Source: AP-15 sp963845735 (GTDB lineage Bacteria; Pseudomonadota; Alphaproteobacteria; ATCC43930; CGMCC-115725). Taken from it: a stretch of DNA of 64,000 bases. Of this stretch, positions 55,639-62,620 are shown one piece after another (the first letter of the stretch is position 1; every line of letters begins with the position of its first letter). The notes under the pieces are model-generated. The model saw only the letters and a program-made list of their open reading frames with translations, was not told the DNA's origin and did not search any database. The translations under genes and the position numbers were made by a program. The stretch covers positions 496,001-560,000 of the forward strand of contig CAWJTR010000009.1 of NCBI GenBank assembly GCA_963845735.1, written 5' to 3'.

Positions 55639-56451
55639 TTAAGCCGCGACCTCTTCGGTCACGACCTTGAACCCGGCGAGGGTCGTCGGCCCATAGCTGG
55701 TGGTGAGCGCCACGTCGGCGGCGTCGCGGCCGCGGCCGATCAGAACCCGGCCGATCCGCGGGTGATTGTGGCGGGCGTCGAACGTGTACCAATGCCCGCC
55801 GAGATAGGCTTCGAACCAGGCGCTGAAATCCATCGGCGCCGGGTCCGGCGGGACGCCGATATCGCCGAGATACCCGGTGCAGTAGCGGGCCGGAATGCTC
55901 ATGCAGCGGCACAAGGTGATTGCGAGATGGGCGAAGTCGCGGCACACGCCGCGGCGCTGCTCGAACACGTTGAGCGCCGTCTTGGTGGCGTTCGCGTGCT
56001 CGTAGCCGAAGGTGACGTGGGCGTGGACAAAATCGCAGATCGCTTGCACCCGCCCCCAGCCGCGCGGCGTATTGCCGAACAGCGCCCAGGCGGTTTCGGA
56101 GAGCAGGTCGGTCTCGCAATACCGGCTGCCGAGCAGGAACAGCAACGTCTCGGCCGGCAGATCGGCGATCGCGGACTCGCCCGCCGAGGGGGCGACGGCA
56201 TCGCTCTCGCCGCTGTCGTGCACGATCGCCTCGGTCGATAAGGTCAGCCGCCCGGCCGGCGCCACGATCCGGCTGCAGATGTTGCCGAAGCTGTCGCGGT
56301 ACTCGCCGATCGGGATCGCCGGGTCGGTGACGATCGGGTCGGGGGTCACCAGATCGCCGGCGCGCGAGGGATGAACCCGCAACGTCAGCACCATCGCCGT
56401 CGGCTGCGGCAATTTATAAGCGACCTGATAGCCGACACGGATTTTGATCAT
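55639..56451 (-). CDS. Transglutaminase-like cysteine peptidase family protein
   Basis: A 270-residue transglutaminase-fold protein. The N-terminal bacterial-type beta domain (IRVGYQVAYKLPQPTAMVLT) precedes the core, with Cys170 in RRGVCRDFAHLAITLCR and AWFEAYLGGHWYTFDARHNH. The residue before AWFE is Ser where many relatives have the catalytic His, so activity cannot be assumed; His220 lies nearby. ATG 56451 was chosen because IKIRVGYQ is the usual start, although the frame is open to 56511. Such proteins often sit with circularly permuted ATP-grasp genes, which are absent here. Confidence 0.8.
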   Translation of the reverse strand: MIKIRVGYQVAYKLPQPTAMVLTLRVHPSRAGDLVTPDPIVTDPAIPIGEYRDSFGNICSRIVAPAGRLTLSTEAIVHDSGESDAVAPSAGESAIADLPAETLLFLLGSRYCETDLLSETAWALFGNTPRGWGRVQAICDFVHAHVTFGYEHANATKTALNVFEQRRGVCRDFAHLAITLCRCMSIPARYCTGYLGDIGVPPDPAPMDFSAWFEAYLGGHWYTFDARHNHPRIGRVLIGRGRDAADVALTTSYGPTTLAGFKVVTEEVAA

Positions 56452-56612
56452 TACAGCGAAATCCCCGCAGCTCCGGGTGCCATGACCCGGGCAATGAGCC
56501 AACGCCGGCAAACGGCATTCGTCGCCGCTGGCGTCGCCTCCCGGAGGCCGATCGGGGACATTCCGATTCTGCGATTGCTCCGGCTATACTCGGCATCGAG
56601 AGGAGCCGCAAG

Positions 56613-56775
56613 GTGCCCGTCCCAGCGGTCGAACGAAAACTCGCCCCGATCCTCGCCGCCGACGTGGCGCGGTATTCGCCGGCTGATGGGGGCGGACGAG
56701 GAAGGCACGCTCGAACGCCTCAAAGCGCTGCGCCGCGAGCTTGTCGATCCGAATATCGCCGCGCACCACAGCTAA
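56613..56775 (+). pseudogene. Truncated duplicate of the adenylate cyclase 5' end
   Basis: GTG 56613 has a strong GAGAGGAG site and encodes VERKLAPILAADVARYS. After a one-base shift this continues as RLMGADEEGTLERLKALRRE and LVDPNIAAHHS. It is nearly the same as the start of the cyclase at 57215 (VERKLAAILAADVAGYSRLM, LLDPKIAEHH). The copy ends at 56775, where the DUF4258 gene begins. It is evidently the original 5' end of a cyclase gene cut off by the DUF4258/DUF2283 pair. Confidence 0.75.
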
Positions 56776-56781
56776 CGAGGG

Positions 56782-57024
56782 ATGATCCGCTTTACCAAGC
56801 ATGCGCACGAGGCAATTAGCGCACGCGGCATCGCTGTCGATTGGATCGGGGCGGCGGTCAGCGCGCCGGATTGGATCGAATCCGATCCGCGTCATCCCGA
56901 TCGCATCCGATCCTATAAGGCGATCGCGGAACATGGTGGCCGGGTGTTGCGGGTTGTGCATCGACCCGAGGGCGATGATATCCTGATCATCACAGTGCAC
57001 TTCGATCGCGGGGCCCGGCGATGA
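56782..57024 (+). CDS. DUF4258 domain protein
   Basis: An 80-residue protein, MIRFTKHAHEAISARGIAVD followed by RSYKAIAEHGGRVLRVVHRP and DDILIITVHFDR. The HAxEAIxxR entry and the ITVHFDR end fit DUF4258, a small family related to RelE-like toxins and often paired with DUF2283 or a helix-turn-helix antitoxin. Its stop overlaps the start of the DUF2283 gene (ATGA). A toxin-antitoxin-like role is inferred from this pairing. It is intact. Confidence 0.75.
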   Translation: MIRFTKHAHEAISARGIAVDWIGAAVSAPDWIESDPRHPDRIRSYKAIAEHGGRVLRVVHRPEGDDILIITVHFDRGARR

Positions 57025-57212
57025 TCAGAACTTCCTATGACCCAGAGGCCGACGCGATGTTCGTCTGGTTTGGCCCAGAAGGCGCCAAATCCGTCGAGAC
57101 GCAAGAGGTGGCGCCGGGGATCATGCTAGATCTCGACAGCGAGGGGCACGTGATCGGCATCGAAGTGCTTGATCTGAGCGAGCGCATGACGCGGGCAAAG
57201 GCTGCCGCCTGA
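57021..57212 (+). CDS. DUF2283 domain protein
   Basis: A 63-residue protein, SYDPEADAMFVWFGPEGAKS followed by VETQEVAPGIMLDLDSEGHV and IGIEVLDLSERM. This is a textbook DUF2283 domain, commonly encoded next to DUF4258 as a putative antitoxin. The ATG overlaps the DUF4258 stop by four bases. It is followed after two bases by the GTG of the adenylate cyclase, so the cyclase may now be expressed from this pair's transcript. Confidence 0.82.
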   Translation: MIRTSYDPEADAMFVWFGPEGAKSVETQEVAPGIMLDLDSEGHVIGIEVLDLSERMTRAKAAA

Positions 57213-57214
57213 CG

Positions 57215-59005
57215 GTGGCGAACCCGATGAAGCCGGCAGGGCGAGGTCGTGTCGAGCGCAAACTGGCTGCGATCCTCGCTGCCGATGTGGCGGGGTATTC
57301 GCGGCTGATGGGGGCGGATGAGGAAGGCACGCTCGAACGTCTCAAGGCGCTGCGCCGCGAGCTTCTCGATCCGAAGATCGCCGAGCACCACGGAAGGATT
57401 GTGAATACCACCGGCGACGGCCTGCTAGTCGAGTTTGCCAGCGTCGTCGATGCGGTGCGCTGCGCGGTCGCGGTGCAGCAGGCGATGCCCGAGCGGGACA
57501 CCGGTGTCGCGGCGGATAACCGCATCGAGCTGCGCATCGGCATCAATCTCGGCGACGTGATCGTCGAGGCCGACGACCTCTATGGCGATGGCGTCAACAT
57601 CGCCGCACGGATCGAATCCCTGGCCGATGCCGGTGGGGTGTTCGTCTCCAATACGGTCCATGACCAGGTGCGCGACCGGCTGCCCTTTGTCTTTGAGGAT
57701 CTGGGCGAGCAGCAGGTCAAGAACATCGCCCGGCCGGTGCAGGTCTACCGGGTCCGCGACGTCGGCACAGGCAAGAGCCCATCCGCGCCGGCTCCGCCGG
57801 TGCTAGCGCTGCCCGACAAACCGTCGATCGCGGTCCTGCCGTTCCAGAACATGTCGGGCGACCCGGAGCAGGAATATTTCGCTGACGGGATGGTCGAGGA
57901 GATCACCGCCGCACTGTGCCGCGTCCGCGACTTCTTTGTGATCGCCCGCAACTCCGCGTTCAGCTACAAGGGAAAGGCAATTCCGGCCCAACAGGTGAGC
58001 CGGGAACTGGGCGTCCGCTACCTGATCGAGGGGAGCGTGCGGCGGGCCGGCGACCGTGTCCGCATCACCGCCCAGCTGATCGACGGCCCCACGGGCAACC
58101 ACCTGTGGGCTGACCGATACGACGGGGTGGTAAAGGACATCTTCGATCTGCAGGACCGCATAACCGAATCCGCTGTCGGCGCCATCCAACCCTCGGTCCG
58201 CTCGGCGGAGATCGAGCGATCCCGGCGCAAGCGACCGGAGAGCCTCGACGCCTATGATCTCGTTCTGCGCGCCTATCCGAGCGTCTGGTCGCTGGACCGC
58301 TCCGCCAATGTCGAGGCGTTGAAACTGCTGAACCAAGCCATCGCCATCGAGCCGGATTATCCGCTGGCGCTTTCACTGGCCGCGTGGTGCCGCGCACAGC
58401 AAGTCGTCTACAACTGGGCGGCGGACCCGGCGGATGCGCGAACCGAGGCGCTGCGTTTGGCACAAATAGCTGCCGACGCCGGCGGAGAGGATGATCCTAC
58501 GATACTGACGGTGTTAGGTGCAGCACACACGATCGTAGGCAATCTTGCGATCGCGGCGCGGCTTTTGGAACGGGCGCTCTCGCTGGATCCCAACTCAGCT
58601 TGGGCATGGAACCGCAGCGGCTGGCTGCAATCCTATCTCGGACAAGCGGAGGCATCGATCGAGCATTTCGAGCGCGCCTTGCGCCTTAGCCCGTTCGATC
58701 CGATGAAATTCAATGCCTTCATCGGCATCGGTGCAGCTCACTTCGTTGCCGGACGCGTCGCGGATGCCGCCCTCTGGCAGGAGCGTGGATTGATCGAGCG
58801 CCCCGGTGCCACCTGGGTCTATCGTGACCTCGTGGCGATCTATGCCCTGCTGGGCAGGGTGGCCGACGCGCGGGCCGGGCTCGCTCGGCTGCTGAACGAA
58901 TACCCGGACCTGACCATATCGAAGATCAGCGGTGCGATCCCATTCTCTCCGGCGGTGCGAGACCGCTTTGACGAGGGGCTGAGGAAGGCGGGCATGCCGG
59001 AATGA
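57215..59005 (+). CDS. Class III adenylate/guanylate cyclase with TPR domain
   Basis: A 596-residue signalling protein with no membrane segment. Residues 14-185 are a class III cyclase domain. Metal-binding Asp24 is in AAILAADVAGYSRLM and Asp68 in NTTGDGLLVEF, and the dimer region is YGDGVNIAARIESLADAGGV. A middle region starts KPSIAVLPFQNMSGDPEQEY (a TolB-N-like domain often found after such cyclases). C-terminal TPR repeats include LDPNSAWAWNRSGWLQSYLG. GTG 57215 and ATG 57227 are both possible starts. It makes cAMP or possibly cGMP; the signal it senses is unknown. Confidence 0.9.
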   Translation: MANPMKPAGRGRVERKLAAILAADVAGYSRLMGADEEGTLERLKALRRELLDPKIAEHHGRIVNTTGDGLLVEFASVVDAVRCAVAVQQAMPERDTGVAADNRIELRIGINLGDVIVEADDLYGDGVNIAARIESLADAGGVFVSNTVHDQVRDRLPFVFEDLGEQQVKNIARPVQVYRVRDVGTGKSPSAPAPPVLALPDKPSIAVLPFQNMSGDPEQEYFADGMVEEITAALCRVRDFFVIARNSAFSYKGKAIPAQQVSRELGVRYLIEGSVRRAGDRVRITAQLIDGPTGNHLWADRYDGVVKDIFDLQDRITESAVGAIQPSVRSAEIERSRRKRPESLDAYDLVLRAYPSVWSLDRSANVEALKLLNQAIAIEPDYPLALSLAAWCRAQQVVYNWAADPADARTEALRLAQIAADAGGEDDPTILTVLGAAHTIVGNLAIAARLLERALSLDPNSAWAWNRSGWLQSYLGQAEASIEHFERALRLSPFDPMKFNAFIGIGAAHFVAGRVADAALWQERGLIERPGATWVYRDLVAIYALLGRVADARAGLARLLNEYPDLTISKISGAIPFSPAVRDRFDEGLRKAGMPE

Positions 59006-59068
59006 CCGCTTCCCGCGACTGGCCGCGATCCGAAGAACGGGATTTGCTGTCTGGGAGGGCCGGATACC

Positions 59069-60247
59069 ATGAAGCGAAGCGATCGCCGCATCCTGACGTC
59101 GCATGCCGGGAGCCTGCCGCGGCCGGAGGCGCTGCTCGAAGTCAACCGCCCCAAACTTACCGGCGAGGCCTATGACGAGAAGCTTTACGCCGAACGGCTG
59201 TCGGCCGCGGTCGAGGAGATCTGCCGCAAGCAGGCCGAAACCGGCATCGATGTGATCAACGATGGCGAGTTCGGCAAGGCGAGTTTCGGCGCCATCGATT
59301 ACGGCGCGTGGTCGAGCTATGCCTGGGCACGCCTCAGCGGCTGGGAGCCGGGAGAGCCGGGCCGTCTGCCGGCGCTCGCCGGCCGGCGCGACCGCCAGAA
59401 ATTTGCCGAGTTCTATGCCGAGCTCGACGCCACGAGCTTTCGGTCGTCGAGTTCGCTCGGCGGGCGGCCTCCGGTGTTCACCGGCCCGATCGCCTATATC
59501 GGCCAGCAGGCGGCGCGCGCCGACCTCGCGAACTTCAAGGCTGCATTGGCCAAGGTGACGGCGGAAGAGGGGTTCATCACCGCCGTGGCACCCGGCAGCT
59601 TCGCCCGGCGGCAGAACCGGTATTACAACTCCGACGAAGCGTTCCTCTACGCCCTCGCCGAGGCGTTGCGCGAGGAATACCAGGCCATTGTCGAGGCGGG
59701 GTTCGTCTTGCAGCTCGACGACCCCGGGCTGCCGGATACCTGGGACATGGCCAGCCCCGAACCGAGCGTCGCGGACTACCGCAAATTTGCCGAATTGCGG
59801 GTCGAGGCGCTGAACCATGCCCTGCGCGACCTCCCCGAGGACCGGATCCGCTATCACATCTGCTGGGGCAGCTGGCACGGGCCGCATACCACCGACCTGC
59901 CGCTGAAGCATATCGTCGACGTGCTGCTGAAGGTTCGGGCCGGGGCGTTCTCGATCGAGGCCGGCAATGTCCGTCACGAGCACGAGTGGAAGGTGTGGCG
60001 GGACGTCAAGCTGCCCGACGGCAAGATCCTGATCCCGGGCGTCGTCAGCCATGCCACCAACGTCGTCGAGCATCCCGAGGTCGTCGCCGACCGCATCCTC
60101 AATTTCGCCGGGGTCGCCGGGCGCGAGAACGTGATCGCCGGCACCGATTGCGGCCTCGGCGGGCGGATTCATCCGCAGCTTGTCTGGGCCAAGCTCGAAG
60201 CGCTGGTCGCCGGCGCCAAGCTCGCGACCAGCCAGTTGTGGCCGTAA
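59069..60247 (+). CDS. Cobalamin-independent methionine synthase (MetE C-terminal) family protein
   Basis: A 392-residue protein equivalent to the catalytic C-terminal half of MetE. It begins RRILTSHAGSLPRPEALLEV and carries the zinc ligands in RYHICWGSWHGPH and GTDCGLGG. The folate-binding N-terminal half of true MetE is missing, as in a group of short MetE-like proteins whose methyl donor is debated. Candidates are methionine synthesis from another donor, or an unrelated thiol transfer. GGAGGG lies upstream of ATG 59069. It is convergent with coq7. Confidence 0.87.
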   Translation: MKRSDRRILTSHAGSLPRPEALLEVNRPKLTGEAYDEKLYAERLSAAVEEICRKQAETGIDVINDGEFGKASFGAIDYGAWSSYAWARLSGWEPGEPGRLPALAGRRDRQKFAEFYAELDATSFRSSSSLGGRPPVFTGPIAYIGQQAARADLANFKAALAKVTAEEGFITAVAPGSFARRQNRYYNSDEAFLYALAEALREEYQAIVEAGFVLQLDDPGLPDTWDMASPEPSVADYRKFAELRVEALNHALRDLPEDRIRYHICWGSWHGPHTTDLPLKHIVDVLLKVRAGAFSIEAGNVRHEHEWKVWRDVKLPDGKILIPGVVSHATNVVEHPEVVADRILNFAGVAGRENVIAGTDCGLGGRIHPQLVWAKLEALVAGAKLATSQLWP

Positions 60248-60289
60248 GGCGCGGCTTGTCGAAAGGCCCGCGGTCGATCGCAAGGCCGG

Positions 60290-60787
60290 TTAGAAGCGGG
60301 TCGAGAGCCAGATCGCCAGCCGCGAGCCGGCCTTGATCACCGCGTTGAGCGGATCGTAGCCCGGCGTGTCCGCGGCGCCCATGGCAATCGCGATGTCGCG
60401 ATGCGCGATCTCATCATCGCGGAAGGAGAGGATCGTTTCGGTCAGCGCGGGATCGGTGTCGGCGAGGCGTTCGGCCTGATCACGGTAATGCTCGTCGATA
60501 ACCTCCTCGACGGCGACGGTGCAGGCCATCGCCGCCCGCTCACCGAGCAGGGCGGTCGCCGCGCCGAGGGCGTAGCCGGCAACCGACCACAGTGGATGCA
60601 GCAAGGTCGGCCGCACTCGGTGCTCGTGCAGCAATGTCTCGAAGGCGGCAAGATGGCGCTGCTCCGCCTCGGCCATTCGGCGGATCTCTCCGGCGGCGCG
60701 GCCCCGTCGCAGCACATCGAGCTGGCCCTGATAGATCCGTGTCGCGCCAAATTCGCCGGCATGATCGACCCGCAGCATGCGCGCCAT
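60290..60787 (-). CDS. coq7: Demethoxyubiquinone hydroxylase Coq7
   Basis: A di-iron monooxygenase for the penultimate step of ubiquinone synthesis. The carboxylate and His ligands are visible in RVDHAGEFGATRIYQGQ, EAEQRHLAAFE, AVEEVIDEHY and FRDDEIAHRDIAI. With ATG 60787 it has 165 residues, slightly short. In another frame just upstream the expected LPGDPVP leader is present, so one base near 60800 may be missing and the real start may lie further up. It follows dsbB in the same orientation. Confidence 0.9.
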   Translation of the reverse strand: MARMLRVDHAGEFGATRIYQGQLDVLRRGRAAGEIRRMAEAEQRHLAAFETLLHEHRVRPTLLHPLWSVAGYALGAATALLGERAAMACTVAVEEVIDEHYRDQAERLADTDPALTETILSFRDDEIAHRDIAIAMGAADTPGYDPLNAVIKAGSRLAIWLSTRF

Positions 60788-60839
60788 CTCCGCCGCCGGG
60801 TACAGGGTCGCCGGGCAAGCGATGTCGGGGAGCGCTCGC

Positions 60840-61355
60840 TCACGCGATCCTCCGGCCGATTCCGGTGCGCCCCGTTCCGCGAAGCTGGAAAAACATCACG
60901 AGGCAGATGCCGGCCATCGCCAGCGAGGCGAGAAGGTTCCAGCCGGCGAGCGAAATCCCGAACAGCGACCATGCCGGCTCGTCGCACCGCACCGGCTGCT
61001 GATGAAGCAGCTGCGCCTTCAGCGCTTCCAAGCGTGGTCGGGGTGCCGGCCGACGCGGTGCAGGCGCTCGGGCCTGGAACCAATGCTGCTCGACGCCGAC
61101 ATGATAAAAGGCGAGCGCGCTGCCGACGGCAAAGACGAGCGCCAGCAGCAACACGACCTGCGGCAATGCCCGCCGGCTGCCGGTCATCGTCGCGACGAAT
61201 GAGATCACGATCGCCGCGGTCCACGGCCAGCGCTCTTTGAGGCACAATTCGCAAGGCGCCAACCCGCCCCAATATTGCGACAGCAGCGCTCCGCCGAGCA
61301 CCACCGCGCTCGCGGCCAATACGAAGATCGGAAAGGCGCGGGCCTGAGTTGTCAT
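60840..61355 (-). CDS. dsbB: Disulfide bond formation protein DsbB
   Basis: An inner-membrane quinone-linked oxidase that recharges DsbA. Four hydrophobic segments and the first redox pair (APCELCLKER) are clear. The second periplasmic loop has only one cysteine (VRCDEPAW). Its expected partner lies in another frame as PGPSACTASAGTPTTL, between two opposite one-base shifts near 61079 (a missing G in TGGTTCC) and 61033 (an extra G in CTTGGAA). As written, 15 residues including an essential Cys are replaced. Starting at ATG 61355 it has 171 residues. It begins a few bases after the YqaA-like gene. Confidence 0.9.
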   Translation of the reverse strand: MTTQARAFPIFVLAASAVVLGGALLSQYWGGLAPCELCLKERWPWTAAIVISFVATMTGSRRALPQVVLLLALVFAVGSALAFYHVGVEQHWFQARAPAPRRPAPRPRLEALKAQLLHQQPVRCDEPAWSLFGISLAGWNLLASLAMAGICLVMFFQLRGTGRTGIGRRIA

Positions 61356-61359
61356 GCGG

Positions 61360-61938
61360 TCATAGATAGCGCAAGGCGACAAAGCCGCCAACGAGGGCCG
61401 CCGCGAACAAACTCGTCACCAGCATCAGCCGACGCTCGATGAACTCGCGTACCGGCTCGCCAAAACGCCACAGCAATGCGGCGAGGAGAAAGAAGCGCAG
61501 GCTGCGCGAGACCAATGAGGCGAGAGCGAAGGGAACTATCGGGAATTGCGCGACGCCGCTGGCGATCGTTACCAGCTTGTACGGGATCGGGGTCAGCCCC
61601 TTGATGATTATGATCCATACACCCCATTGGGCAAACGCCGCCTTCAGCGCATCATAGCGGCCCATCGCATGGTAGAATTCGAGGATCGGCCGGCCGATCG
61701 CGTCGAACAGGAAATAGCCGATCGCATAGCCGAGAAAGCCGCCGAGCACGGACATGACGGTGCAAAACCCGGCGAGCAGAAACGCCCGGCGCGGCCGCGC
61801 CAGGATCATCGGGATCAGCAGCAGATCGGGCGGCAGCGGAAAGAACGAGCTCTCGGCGAAGGCGACCAGCGCCAGTGCCGCCGTCGCATAGCGGCTGGCG
61901 GCAAGCGCCAAGGTCCGGGCATAGACGCGGTCAAGCAT
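61360..61938 (-). CDS. YqaA/DedA family membrane protein (VTT domain)
   Basis: A 192-residue integral membrane protein of the SNARE-associated/VTT group. It has the family blocks FAESSFFPLPPDLLLIPM, GGFLGYAIGYFLFDAIGRPI and KGLTPIPYKLVTIASGVAQF. ATG 61938 starts LDRVYARTLALAASRYA, the usual beginning; the extension to 62004 looks non-coding. DedA-type proteins support lipid transport and envelope homeostasis. It is first of a yqaA-dsbB-coq7 minus-strand unit. Confidence 0.88.
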   Translation of the reverse strand: MLDRVYARTLALAASRYATAALALVAFAESSFFPLPPDLLLIPMILARPRRAFLLAGFCTVMSVLGGFLGYAIGYFLFDAIGRPILEFYHAMGRYDALKAAFAQWGVWIIIIKGLTPIPYKLVTIASGVAQFPIVPFALASLVSRSLRFFLLAALLWRFGEPVREFIERRLMLVTSLFAAALVGGFVALRYL

Positions 61939-62008
61939 GCAAAAAGGGCGAGGTGTGCAATGGGGGCGGGGTTTAGTGGTAGGAGCAGGCGGCGGCAGCC
62001 TCACGCGA

Positions 62009-62584
62009 TCAGGAAGCCGTGGCCGAGATGGCGACGCCCTCGTAGAGTTCTGCCATCGATACCCGAAGCTCCACCGACGCCAGAGACAGTATCGCCGAGG
62101 AGCCGCGCACCAGCTCGGTTACCCATCGATCGTTTTCGCGGCGATGCAGTTCGGCATAATGGCCGTCGGCGTCGATCAGCAGGATCTCCTGCGCGCTTTC
62201 GATCTGTCGATAGACCGGAAGCTTGATGCGGCGGTCGTGGCGCTCGGTGCTCGGAGACAAGATTTCAACGATCAGGATCGGATCCACGATTGCCTGCCGG
62301 CCGGGTTCGTTCGGCCGGCAAGTGACCGCGAGGTCGGCGACATAGTACGAATCCGCACGATCGGGGCGCAGTACCCCAGCCTCGATCTGGACGTTGCAAG
62401 GCCGACGGTTCTGGAGAGCTGTATCGATCCGCAAGCCCAGTCGCATCGCCAAAATGCGATGTGCCTCGGCCGGCGGCGCCATTGCGACGGGGAAGCCATC
62501 GACCAGCTCATACCGCGTGTCGCTGCCGTCGTCCCAGCGGAGGAACTCATCCAGCGACATACGCCGTTCGGCCAGCTCGCTCAC
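62009..62584 (-). CDS. Uma2 family endonuclease-like protein (DUF820)
   Basis: A 191-residue Uma2-family protein of the PD-(D/E)XK fold. Its landmarks are RRMSLDEFLRWDDG, YELVDGFPVAMAPP, PDLAVTCR-like text (YVADLAVTCRPNEP) and DPILIVEILSPSTERHDRRI with KLPVYRQIESAQEILLID. GTG 62584 is preferred because GGAGGG precedes it and SELAERRMS is a natural N-terminus. The biological role of these abundant proteins is not established. It sits between the YqaA-like gene and the ABC transporter. Confidence 0.85.
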   Translation of the reverse strand: MSELAERRMSLDEFLRWDDGSDTRYELVDGFPVAMAPPAEAHRILAMRLGLRIDTALQNRRPCNVQIEAGVLRPDRADSYYVADLAVTCRPNEPGRQAIVDPILIVEILSPSTERHDRRIKLPVYRQIESAQEILLIDADGHYAELHRRENDRWVTELVRGSSAILSLASVELRVSMAELYEGVAISATAS

Positions 62585-62620
62585 CTCACCCTCCACCTCG
62601 CCCCGCGCCAACAAAGTAAG

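Noticed and set aside
54440..56119. 559-codon minus-strand frame across the CoA-transferase and transglutaminase-like region
   Set aside because: It is antisense to the CoA transferase and out of frame with the real minus-strand transglutaminase-like gene.
58595..60283. 562-codon minus-strand frame across the cyclase and MetE-like genes
   Set aside because: It runs antisense to two well-recognised genes and has no motif of its own.
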